Translations under genes and position numbers: made by a program | In this document: in pieces, positions 17,140 through 25,391 of the stretch | Layout: every line of letters starts with the position of its first letter | Position numbering within the stretch: the first letter of the stretch is position 1 | Notes under the pieces: generated by a model | Databases searched by the model: none | Told to the model about the DNA's origin: nothing | Seen by the model: only the letters and a program-made list of their open reading frames with translations | DNA from: DATCJA01 sp963814955 | GTDB lineage: Bacteria > Acidobacteriota > Vicinamibacteria > Vicinamibacterales > UBA2999 | DNA length: 64,000 nt | Direction: 5' to 3' | NCBI GenBank assembly: GCA_963814955.1 | Contig: CAWFEX010000008.1 | Location: 1,240,001 to 1,304,000 of the forward strand

Positions 17140-17891
17140 GCGCGATCACTCGCCGGCAGGTGATGCATGAGGAGCGGAGCGCGGACGATGAACCCTTCGG
17201 CAAATGCCACACCGGTCTGCGCGCCGTACTGCGCATCCCTGCTCTCGATGAGCTGCTGGAAACGGGCGGACGTCAACCGCGTGGCCACTGAATCGGCACC
17301 CGCAGGACGGAACTGAGTGGCATGGCACGCGAGCGCGCGGCGTTTCGTTTCGTAGTGATCACTGACATCGATCACGAATGAGGGCGGTGCGGCGTCATTG
17401 ATGAAGTAGTAACAGATCGATTCGGGCTTCCACGCCTCGCCTGCTGCGGGATAGCGGCGCAAGCCGGCGCTGAAGACGGCTTCCGTGAGCAACTGGCTCG
17501 CCGCAACGTGATCCGGATGTCTATCGGACCAATACGGCACAGCGATCACACGCGGCCTGCAACGGCGCACCAGTTCAGCCACCATCCGCTGGTGTGCCAT
17601 GTCACTGCCAATGGCACGATCTGGTAATCGCAGGTTGATCCGCCACCGCGCGCCAAGCACGTTCCGAGCGGCTTCGGCTTCTGCGAGTCTCTCTTCCACG
17701 GTGCCGTTGCTCGCCATCTCGCCTGCCGTCAGATCGCACATGCCCACACTACGGCCGTTCGCGGCGTGCTTTGCAAGCGTTCCGCCAATGCCGATTTCGA
17801 TGTCGTCCGGGTGGGGGCCGAACGCGAGAATATCGACGATTCCTACATTGCTTGGCGTTGTGAAGGCCGTAATTGATTGCTTTTGAGTCAT
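17136..17891 (-). CDS. bshB1: bacillithiol biosynthesis deacetylase BshB1
   Basis: A 251-residue LmbE/PIG-L-type zinc deacetylase. The zinc-binding motif PHPDDIEIGIGGT lies at about 26-38, the catalytic HPDH in YWSDRHPDHVAASQL, and a C-terminal histidine within MHHLPASD. It removes the acetyl group from GlcNAc-malate made by BshA. The first 18 residues are an extension relative to the usual family start (VDILAFGPHPDD), so an internal start is possible. Overlaps bshA. Confidence 0.94.
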   Translation of the reverse strand: MTQKQSITAFTTPSNVGIVDILAFGPHPDDIEIGIGGTLAKHAANGRSVGMCDLTAGEMASNGTVEERLAEAEAARNVLGARWRINLRLPDRAIGSDMAHQRMVAELVRRCRPRVIAVPYWSDRHPDHVAASQLLTEAVFSAGLRRYPAAGEAWKPESICYYFINDAAPPSFVIDVSDHYETKRRALACHATQFRPAGADSVATRLTSARFQQLIESRDAQYGAQTGVAFAEGFIVRAPLLMHHLPASDRA

Positions 17892-17919
17892 TGCCCTGCG
17901 GCGGTCTTCACGACGCCTC

Positions 17920-17938
17920 GCCCCGCCGCAGGCGGGGC
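17920..17938. repeat. perfect GC hairpin
   Basis: GCCCCGCC, a 3-base loop and GGCGGGGC, just upstream of bshB1 and after the FAD oxidoreductase stop. It could end the upstream transcript, although no T-run follows. Confidence 0.55.
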
Positions 17939-18011
17939 AAAGCCAACACAGTCACCAGCGACGCGGAGCCACAGCGTCCATGCTCACCGGCCGTAGGCGA
18001 AGCGTCGCTGG

Positions 18012-19229
18012 TCATCTCGTCCAACTGAACACCTCGTCCGCCTTGTCCTCCGCATCGTGTATCGCTCGCGCCAGAATGCGGGACGCGACGAAGGCGCCCG
18101 TCACGCTGACGGCGCCGCCACCCAGGGCAAAGAGGTGGTGGGGATAATTGCGGTGCGCACCGATATACATGAGGCCATCAGCGGTCTGTCCGTATACGGA
18201 CTCCCATCCATACTCCGGTTGCAGTCCGGAAATCGCCGGATATTTCTTCAGGACCTCGTACATCAATTGGCCGGTACGCTGGACGAGGACCGCCGGCCTG
18301 TTCCGAATCGGGGTTTCTTTCTGATCGCCACCCGCGACGATGAGCCGATCATCGCGAGTCCAGCCGATGTAATGCGGCGGTGCGTGGACGTCGCCGAGTA
18401 CAACGCTCGAATCACCAAGCTGCCGGCGCACTGCGGCGGGCACCTTCTCGGTCAGCACGATGTACGTTTCACACCGATCCAAATGACGCTGGAGGGACTT
18501 GAATTCAGCCGTGGCGGTGCCGGTTGCGACGATGACTTTGCGCGTGCGAATGGTGCTGCCACCGACGACGACGTCGGCGAACTTGCGCGTGAAGCGCACC
18601 TTCGTGACGGCTGAACGCTCGAAGCACTCTGCACCCCGGCGGACGGCCTCGGCAACTACACCGAGGCATGCGCGGTAAGGATCCAGCATGAACCCGTCCC
18701 GCAATTTCATCCCGCCAGCGGCATCCAGCTTCATGCGAGCCTGAACCTGTTTTTGGTTCAGCCACGCGACGTCGAGTCCGGCATCGCGGCGTGCATCGAA
18801 CTCGCGTCTCAGGATTCGTTCATCGTTCCCACTGGCGACAAACAGCTGTTCGCGTGGAGACAAATAGCAGTTGACGCCCAAGCGACGAAGGAGCGCGGCA
18901 CCGTCAAGGGCGCCACGCCGCCAGATCTCGAAGACACGACGCGCAGCCCTGAGGCCATGCGCCGCGGCAACATCTCGAAACGACGGTCCGGGATCGGAGA
19001 TGAGCAATCCGGCGCTGCGCCCGGTCCCTCCCCGGCCGATCCGCTCACGCTCCAGCAGAACCGTATCGAGACCAGCCAGGGCGCACGCATACGCGGCCGC
19101 GCAGCCGGTCAAGCCGCCGCCGATAATGACGACGTCCGCGCTGCGATCGCCGCGATACCGTGGAAAAGTCGGGACGCGGGAGCCTGGAAACTCGTGAATC
19201 CATGGTGAGGTGCCGTAACGTCTTGGCAT
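18012..19229 (-). CDS. FAD-dependent oxidoreductase (DAO family)
   Basis: A 405-residue D-amino-acid-oxidase-type flavoprotein. The dinucleotide-binding motif VVIIGGGLTGCAAAYACALA is at about 33-52, with LLERERIGRGGTGRSAGLL next and the second FAD motif (HHLFALGGGAVSVTGAFVAS) near the C-terminus. The overall pattern is that of gamma-glutamylputrescine/glycine oxidase relatives, but the substrate cannot be inferred. The ATG start lies 3 bases after the TfoX-N stop, so the two are cotranscribed; bshB1 follows 120 bases later and may belong to the same unit. Confidence 0.88.
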   Translation of the reverse strand: MPRRYGTSPWIHEFPGSRVPTFPRYRGDRSADVVIIGGGLTGCAAAYACALAGLDTVLLERERIGRGGTGRSAGLLISDPGPSFRDVAAAHGLRAARRVFEIWRRGALDGAALLRRLGVNCYLSPREQLFVASGNDERILRREFDARRDAGLDVAWLNQKQVQARMKLDAAGGMKLRDGFMLDPYRACLGVVAEAVRRGAECFERSAVTKVRFTRKFADVVVGGSTIRTRKVIVATGTATAEFKSLQRHLDRCETYIVLTEKVPAAVRRQLGDSSVVLGDVHAPPHYIGWTRDDRLIVAGGDQKETPIRNRPAVLVQRTGQLMYEVLKKYPAISGLQPEYGWESVYGQTADGLMYIGAHRNYPHHLFALGGGAVSVTGAFVASRILARAIHDAEDKADEVFSWTR

Positions 19230-19232
19230 AAG

Positions 19233-19598
19233 TCAGCGTCGCTTCGGGATTTTCACACCGGTGAGCTCTTCGGCCTGCCGCATGGCCACATACCGCGCCG
19301 CCACTTCGAGGACGGGTGAGAGGCGGCGCGCATCGACGATCGTCCGCGGGCGGTACATAACCCAGGAGTCGAACGGACTTCCTTTGCGGCTGAATGGCTT
19401 GGCGCGCTTCTCGATCTCACGCTTGGCCACATCGGCAGGCAGCCGGACGATGATGCCGTCTTCCATCAGACAGGCGAACAGGCGGCGGCCGGCGAAGACC
19501 GCGGGAAGGCCGAACATACGACCAAATCGGACGCCGCTGTGATGATGTGCGAATTCGTCGAACAATGGCCGCAATTCGGCACGGAAGGGAATCGGCAC
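19233..19598 (-). CDS. TfoX N-terminal domain protein
   Basis: A 121-residue protein covering one TfoX-N domain: ELRPLFDEFAHHHSGVRFGR, MFGLPAVFAGRRLFACLMED and IIVRLPADVAKREIEKRAKP, followed by SWVMYRPRTIVDAR. The annotated frame stays open to 19814 inside the divergent acylase gene, but conserved sequence begins at the GTG at 19598. TfoX-N proteins often have no link to competence; role unknown. The divergent start of the acylase gene is only 40 bases away. Confidence 0.85.
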   Translation of the reverse strand: MPIPFRAELRPLFDEFAHHHSGVRFGRMFGLPAVFAGRRLFACLMEDGIIVRLPADVAKREIEKRAKPFSRKGSPFDSWVMYRPRTIVDARRLSPVLEVAARYVAMRQAEELTGVKIPKRR

Positions 19599-19638
19599 GA
19601 AGGGAAATTGTAGCTTGCCGTTAAGATCGACCTTCAGG

Positions 19639-22098
19639 ATGCGACGCTTTCTTCGTGTTCTGGCGCTGATTCTGGTGATGGCGGTGCTCGCAATCGCTGC
19701 CGGAGTCGTGTGGGGACGCGCGCAGCTGCGCGGCAGCCTTCCCCAGATCGACGGCGAACGGCGGGTGCCTGGACTGGCCGCCCCGGTGCGGATCACCCGT
19801 GACGCGCTCGGCATCCCGACCGTACGCGCGGAAAACCGCAGTGACGTCGCACGCGCAACCGGGTTTCTTCATGCACAGGACCGGTTCTTTCAGATGGATC
19901 TGTCGCGCCGCCGCGCGGCAGGCGAGCTGGCGGCACTGGTCGGCTCGCAGGCTGTGCCGATTGACCGCGAAATCCGCATTCATCGATTCCGGGCCGAGGC
20001 CCGGCGCGCCGTCTCGCTGCTGCGCGCCGCAGACCGTGAGGTGCTCGACGCATACACTGCTGGCGTCAACGCGGGGCTTCAGGCCCTGAGTACGCCACCG
20101 TTCGAGTATCTGGTTCTTCGGCAAACCCCGACGCCCTGGCGTGCCGAGGACAGCTTGCTCGTGGTGCTCGCCATGTTCGTCACGCTGCAGGACGACGACG
20201 GCTCCTATGAAGCCGCGCTGGCGACGATGGAAGAGGTGCTTCCGCCATCGATGGTCGAGTTTCTCGTGCCGGCCGGCTCGGAGTGGGACGCGCCGGTGAT
20301 CGGACCATCGATGGCGGCCGCGCCCATCCCCGGTCCGGACGCATACAACCTGCGGGCAAAGCGCACTGGAAAACCGCCATTGCCAGCTCCTTCACCAGCC
20401 CCTAATTTCGATCAAGTGAACCTGGGAATCGGGCGTTGGAATCTGGGAGTTGTCGATGACGAGCGCGAGCTTGCCGCGATGGGCAGCAACAACTTCGTCG
20501 TCGCAGGCCGTCTCACCAGGAGCGGCCGGCCGCTCCTCGCCAACGACATGCACCTGACGATTCGCGTGCCCAATACGTGGTACCGGGCATCGCTCGAATG
20601 GCCCGACCCGGCCAGCCCGGGTCAGCGGCGTCGGCTCAATGGCGTCATGCTTCCCGGCGTTCCGGCCATGGTTGTCGGCAGCAACGGCTACGTGGCATGG
20701 GGATTTACCAACGCCTATGCGGACTGGAGCGACATCATCCGGATCGACGCCGACCCTTCACGGCCAAACCAGTACCTGACACCCCAAGGATGGCGTGAAT
20801 ACGAGCGGCACGACGAAGTCATCGAGGTGGCCGGGGCGGAGCCCGAGCGGCAAACAGTGCTCTGGACTGCATGGGGACCGCTGCTCGCGCCAGACCATCA
20901 CGGGCGTCCGCGGGCGTACCGGTGGGTCGCGCATTCGGCCGAGCAGCTCGCGGTGTCGGTAGCGCCGCTGGAAGCGGCGCGGACGATCACGGAAGCGTTC
21001 GATGGCGCCAACGGTCTCGGCGCTCCCGGCCAGAACATCGTTGTGGCCGACAGCGAGGGCCACATCGGGTGGAGTATTTACGGCGCGATTCCACGACGTA
21101 TCGGCTTCGACGGACACGCCCCCGTTTCATGGAGCGACGGATCCCGGCGCTGGGAGGGGTGGCTGACGGACGCGGAATACCCGCGCGTCATCGACCCGCC
21201 TGAGGGGCGCATCTGGACGGCGAACGCCCGGGTGGTGAACGGCGAGATGCTGGCGAAACTGGGCGATGGCAGCTACGAGATTGGATCGCGCGCGCACGCG
21301 ATCCGTGACCGCTTGTTCGCGCGCGAGAGCTTTGATGTCGGCGACCTCCTCGACATTCAGCTCGACACGCGCGCGGAATTCCTGACGCGCTGGCGCACGC
21401 TTCTACTGAATACGCTCAGTGATGAGGCCGTCGGAAACAACAATGACCGTGCCGCTCTGCGGGAAATCGTCAACAACGGCTGGTCGGGCCAGGCAGCGCC
21501 CGACTCTGCGGCATATCGCTTCGTCCGCGTGTTCCGCGAGTCGGTCTCGGCAAAGATCGTCGCCTTCGTGCTGTCGGAATGTTACGAGGCCGACCCCTCC
21601 TTCAACTACATGACCGTGCGTCGTCGTGAAGCCGCAATCTGGCAGCTCGTCACAACGCAGCCGCATCACCTCCTCGACCCGCAATATCAGACGTGGTCGG
21701 AACTGCTGCTCGCTTCCGTGGACGATACGATCAGGCAATCGATGGCGAACCGACAGGGCAATCTGCGCGATCGCGTGTGGTCTGAGTACAACGTCGTTGC
21801 ATACCGGCATCCTCTGTCTGGCGCCATTCCGTTGTTCGGCCGGTGGCTCGACATGCCGAGGGCGTCGCTGCCCGGCGACCTCTATACCCCGCGGATGCAT
21901 TGGGGAGCCGTCGGCCCATCGGAGCGAATGATCGTGTCTCCCGGTGACGAAGCGCACGGGATGATGCATATGCCGACCGGCCAGAGCGGACACCCGCTTT
22001 CACCGTTCTACGCGAACTCGCATCCGGCGTGGGCCGCGGGCCAGGCCACTCCGTTCCTGCCCGGCGAGGCGGTTCATACGTTGACGCTGATGCCGTGA
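19639..22098 (+). CDS. penicillin acylase family protein (Ntn hydrolase)
   Basis: An 819-residue preprotein with an N-terminal hydrophobic segment (residues 7-24). The alpha chain begins with VRITRDALGIPTVRAENRSD and ATGFLHAQDRFFQMDLSRRR. The self-cleavage point and nucleophilic serine are in AAMGSNNFVVAG (Ser of SNN). Downstream is NDMHLTIRVPNTWY and a C-terminal GHPLSPFYANSH, both characteristic. Substrates of such acylases range from beta-lactams to acyl-homoserine lactones; none can be chosen here. ATG at 19639 chosen because the hydrophobic leader follows it directly. Confidence 0.92.
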   Translation: MRRFLRVLALILVMAVLAIAAGVVWGRAQLRGSLPQIDGERRVPGLAAPVRITRDALGIPTVRAENRSDVARATGFLHAQDRFFQMDLSRRRAAGELAALVGSQAVPIDREIRIHRFRAEARRAVSLLRAADREVLDAYTAGVNAGLQALSTPPFEYLVLRQTPTPWRAEDSLLVVLAMFVTLQDDDGSYEAALATMEEVLPPSMVEFLVPAGSEWDAPVIGPSMAAAPIPGPDAYNLRAKRTGKPPLPAPSPAPNFDQVNLGIGRWNLGVVDDERELAAMGSNNFVVAGRLTRSGRPLLANDMHLTIRVPNTWYRASLEWPDPASPGQRRRLNGVMLPGVPAMVVGSNGYVAWGFTNAYADWSDIIRIDADPSRPNQYLTPQGWREYERHDEVIEVAGAEPERQTVLWTAWGPLLAPDHHGRPRAYRWVAHSAEQLAVSVAPLEAARTITEAFDGANGLGAPGQNIVVADSEGHIGWSIYGAIPRRIGFDGHAPVSWSDGSRRWEGWLTDAEYPRVIDPPEGRIWTANARVVNGEMLAKLGDGSYEIGSRAHAIRDRLFARESFDVGDLLDIQLDTRAEFLTRWRTLLLNTLSDEAVGNNNDRAALREIVNNGWSGQAAPDSAAYRFVRVFRESVSAKIVAFVLSECYEADPSFNYMTVRRREAAIWQLVTTQPHHLLDPQYQTWSELLLASVDDTIRQSMANRQGNLRDRVWSEYNVVAYRHPLSGAIPLFGRWLDMPRASLPGDLYTPRMHWGAVGPSERMIVSPGDEAHGMMHMPTGQSGHPLSPFYANSHPAWAAGQATPFLPGEAVHTLTLMP

Positions 22099-22113
22099 CG
22101 CGCAGACTGAAGA

Positions 22114-22309
22114 CGCGCAGGCTAAAGCCTGCGCGCTACGACATCCCTGTAGAGCGCACGCTTTAGCGTGCGCGGTCAGCGGGCATATTCGTAGAGCGCA
22201 CGCTTTAGCGTGCGCATTCGGGGCATATTCGTAGAGCGCGCGCTTTAGCGTCCTCTTGCGCGGTCAGTTCGGCGCGGCGCATTCGTAGAGCGCACGCTTT
22301 AGCGTGCGC
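22114..22309. repeat. array of GTAG-header GCGCACGC hairpins
   Basis: Five hairpin copies: one inverted (22114-22141), then direct copies at 22149-22174, 22191-22216, about 22231-22250 (arm decayed) and 22284-22309. Each reads GTAGAGCGCACGC, TTTA, GCGTGCGC. A GGGCATATTC stretch recurs between copies, so part of the array is a repeat of about 40 bases. It fills the gap between the acylase and purK stops. Confidence 0.88.
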
Positions 22310-22321
22310 GTTCAGCGTCAC

Positions 22322-23485
22322 TCAGATCAATAGCGCATCGCGCGCCATCATCACCCGATCCTGCGCTTCCCCGATCGTCGCGGCCGCAGTTGCAAGGTGA
22401 CCCATCTTGCGCCCGGGACGTGGATTGGTTTTTCCGTACAGGTGCAGCTTGACGTCCGGAAAGCGGCAGGCCGCCGCCCAGTTCGGTTCGCCGTCCTCCC
22501 AGAGGTCGCCGAGCAGATTCGCCATCGCCGCCGGCCGTGGAATCTCCGGCGATCCCAGCGGCAGTCCGCATACCGCGCGCACCTGCTGTTCGAACTGACT
22601 GGTCACGGCAAAATCGAACGTGAGGTGACCCGAATTGTGCGGCCGGGGCGCAAGTTCGTTGACCAGCAGCTCGTCATCGGTGCTCACGAAGAACTCCACG
22701 CACAACACACCGACGTACTGCAGTTCTTCGAGAATCGCCCGCGTAATTTCCGACGCCTGGCGCGCAATCGCCGGAGCGATTGCGGCGGGGACGGTAGTTA
22801 CATCGAGGATGTGATTGCGGTGTCGGTTCTCGAAGGGCTGGTATTGGACGAGGGTGCCGTCGACACCTCGCGCAGCGACGACGGATATCTCCGCCTGCAG
22901 GTTGACGAACTTCTCCACCACGGCTTCCTGATGGCCGATCGCGGTCCAGATGTGTTCCACGTCGGCGGGCGTCGTGACCTTGTGCTGCCCCTTGCCGTCG
23001 TACCCGAACGCGGCGGTCTTGACCACGGCCGGCGTCCCGACTCGTGTAACCGCGACCCAGAGCTCATCCAGCGTCGCCGCGGCAAAGAACGGCGCCGTCG
23101 GCACGCCGCGGTCGGCAAGAAACGTCTTCTCACGGCCCCGCTGCTGGGCGATGTGCAGGGCCTTTGCTGATGGTCGGACCGGAACGAACTTTTCTACAGC
23201 ATCGATGGCGTCGATCGGCACGTTCTCGAACTCGAATGTGACCACCTCGACGCCGTGCGCGAATGCGCGCAGCGCATCGAGATCCTCGTACGAGGCCGTG
23301 ATCTCGACGTCGGCGATCTGGCCTGCAGGGGAATCGTCTTCAGGTGAAAACGAATGGACCCTGTATCCCATCCGGCGAGCCGCAATCGCGAACATCCGTC
23401 CGAGCTGGCCGCCGCCGATCACGCCAAGAGCGCCGCCCGGAGTGATCACGTGCGCCTGGCCGAAGCCGAGTGAAGACCGGCTCAC
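22322..23485 (-). CDS. purK: 5-(carboxyamino)imidazole ribonucleotide synthase PurK
   Basis: A 387-residue ATP-grasp enzyme that carboxylates AIR with bicarbonate and ATP. The N-terminus has ALGVIGGGQLGRMFAIAARR, followed by VVTFEFENVPIDAI. The ATP-grasp core includes GTPAVVKTAAFGYDGKGQHK, and the active-site region is ELAPRPHNSGHLTFD. Complete length for the family. The GTG start overlaps the purE stop (GTGA), so PurE and PurK are coupled, matching the unstable N5-CAIR intermediate passed between them. Confidence 0.96.
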   Translation of the reverse strand: MSRSSLGFGQAHVITPGGALGVIGGGQLGRMFAIAARRMGYRVHSFSPEDDSPAGQIADVEITASYEDLDALRAFAHGVEVVTFEFENVPIDAIDAVEKFVPVRPSAKALHIAQQRGREKTFLADRGVPTAPFFAAATLDELWVAVTRVGTPAVVKTAAFGYDGKGQHKVTTPADVEHIWTAIGHQEAVVEKFVNLQAEISVVAARGVDGTLVQYQPFENRHRNHILDVTTVPAAIAPAIARQASEITRAILEELQYVGVLCVEFFVSTDDELLVNELAPRPHNSGHLTFDFAVTSQFEQQVRAVCGLPLGSPEIPRPAAMANLLGDLWEDGEPNWAAACRFPDVKLHLYGKTNPRPGRKMGHLATAAATIGEAQDRVMMARDALLI

Positions 23486-23967
23486 GGCAGGCGTTCCTGA
23501 CGGACTTTCTCGGTCTGCTCGTGGCGAAAGGCGCGGAGCTTCGCGCGCAGGTCCGGACGCGAGTTGGCGAGGATGGATACGGCCAGCAGCCCGGCATTGA
23601 TCGCACCGGCGCGGCCGATTGCAAGCGTCCCAACGGGGACACCGCCCGGCATCTGGACGATCGACAGCAACGAGTCCAGGCCTTGCAGCGCGGTGCTCTG
23701 AATCGGCACGCCGAGCACGGGTACGGTGGTGTGTGCCGCAACCATGCCAGGCAGGTGGGCCGCGCCGCCCGCTCCGGCAATGATCACCTCGACGCCACGC
23801 GCTTCCGCGCCCGTCGCAAACTCAGCCATCCAGGCGGGAGTGCGATGGGCGGACACAACATGCTTTTCGTGGACAACGCCGAACCGATCCAGCGTCTCGC
23901 ATGCGTGCTGCATCGTGTCCCAGTCAGACGACGAGCCCATGACGACGGCAACAACCGGAGTTTCCAT
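23482..23967 (-). CDS. purE: N5-carboxyaminoimidazole ribonucleotide mutase PurE
   Basis: A 161-residue class I PurE. The phosphate-binding VAVVMGSSSDWDTM loop, SAHRTPAWMAEF with the catalytic histidine region, AGAGGAAHLPGMVAAHTTVP and GLDSLLSIVQMPGGVPVGTL are all present. It converts N5-CAIR to CAIR, using the product of PurK. First gene of the purEK unit, divergent from the M16 peptidase gene with about 80 bases between starts. Confidence 0.96.
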   Translation of the reverse strand: METPVVAVVMGSSSDWDTMQHACETLDRFGVVHEKHVVSAHRTPAWMAEFATGAEARGVEVIIAGAGGAAHLPGMVAAHTTVPVLGVPIQSTALQGLDSLLSIVQMPGGVPVGTLAIGRAGAINAGLLAVSILANSRPDLRAKLRAFRHEQTEKVRQERLP

Positions 23968-24046
23968 GAACAGGAAAACGGTGATTTTACTGTACCCCGA
24001 CCGTCAGCGGTCTTCGTGTGAGCTACACTCAGCGCAAGGGGCACGC

Positions 24047-25389
24047 GTGCAATTGCGAATGGTTCTGCTCGTCCTCGGCCTGTGCTCGCTGTCACTGAGC
24101 GCGCAGACACCTCCACGAGTGCTGGAGGTGCCATACGTACAGTTCACGCTTGCCAACGGATTGACCGTCATCCTTCACCGTGACACAAGTGTTCCCGTCG
24201 TCAGCGTGAATGTCTGGTACCACGTCGGGTCTGCAAACGAGCAGCCTGGCCGCACCGGTCTTGCGCATCTGTTCGAGCATCTGATGTTCGAGGGGTCCGG
24301 CCATGTCGCCGAGGGGGCATTCGATACGCTGCTCGAGGCCGCCGGCGCGTCGAACAACGGTTCAACCGACCTTGACCGCACGAACTACTTCATCGATTTG
24401 CCGGCGAACGCGCTGGAGCTGACGTTGTTCCTCGAATCCGATCGCATGGCATATCTGCTGGACACGATGTCGCCCGAGCGTGTCGACGGCCAGCGCGAGG
24501 TGGTCAAGAACGAGCGGCGGCAGAGTTATGAGAATCGTCCATACGGGATGGCCTCGATCGAGCTCGATCGCATGCTCTGGCCGCCGACACATCCGTACAG
24601 CTGGCCGACGATCGGCTCGATGGAGGACCTCACCGCCGCCAGGTATGAAGACATCGTTGCGTTCTTCAAGACGTACTATGCGCCGAACAATGCCAGCCTC
24701 GTCATTGCCGGCGATATCGACATCTCGCGAACGCGAGAGCTCGTCGAAAGATGGTTCGGCGAGGTGCCCCGCGGACCCGCCGTCACGCCGCCAGCGGCGC
24801 CGCCTGCCGTCCTTACCGAGATAAGGCGCAAGACCCTGACCGATCAGGTCCAGCTGCCACGACTCTATCTGGGCTGGCTCACCCCGCGCGTATACGCCCC
24901 CGGTGACGCGGCGCTTGACGTCGTCGCCTCGATCCTCGCCGACGGGAAGAACTCGCGCCTCTATTCACGACTCGTCTACGAAATGCAGATCGCGCAGGAC
25001 GTGGCCGCGGTGCAGCAGGGCGCCGCTCTTGGAGGATCTTTCTCATCGTCGCCACCGCGAAGCCGGGGACCACGATCGAACAGATTCAAAAAGTCATCGA
25101 CGAGGAACTGGATCGAATGCGACGCGAGCCTCCCGACTCGCGCGAGCTGCAGCGCGTCCTCAACCAGATCGAGGCATCGTTCTATCGCGGCATGGAACGC
25201 GTCGGCGGATTTGGCGGCAAAGCGGACCAGCTGAATGCGTACTACTTCGCCGGGGGCGGACCAGATTCTTATGCCGAAGACCTGGCCCGGTACATGTCGC
25301 TCTCACCGTCTGACATACAGGCGGCGGTGCTGCGGTGGCTTCCGCCGGACCGCCGGGTCGAACTGATCGTGGAACCTGCGGCGAAGTAG
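24047..25389 (+). CDS. M16 zinc metallopeptidase, with apparent frameshift
   Basis: A secreted peptidase of about 447 residues once frames are joined. The signal peptide is LVLGLCSLSLSAQ, then the inverted zinc motif HLFEH within GLAHLFEHLMFEGSG. The frame is lost at the TTT run 25039-25041: upstream ends LGGSF, downstream resumes LIVATAKPGTTIEQIQKVID in another frame; one extra T would restore it. Pitrilysin-like fold, N- and C-terminal halves both present. GTG 24047 has AAGGGG upstream. The next gene encodes a second M16 protein without the zinc motif, so the two likely form a heterodimer. Confidence 0.87.
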
Positions 25390-25391
25390 TC

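Noticed and set aside
19639..22098. Quorum-quenching acylase or antibiotic-related acylase
   Set aside because: Only the Ntn-hydrolase family is supported; substrate cannot be read from the sequence.
22114..22309. Possible CRISPR array (regularly spaced repeats)
   Set aside because: Units are themselves hairpins, spacing varies (40, 42, 53 bases), the intervening sequence is repeated rather than unique, and no cas gene is near.
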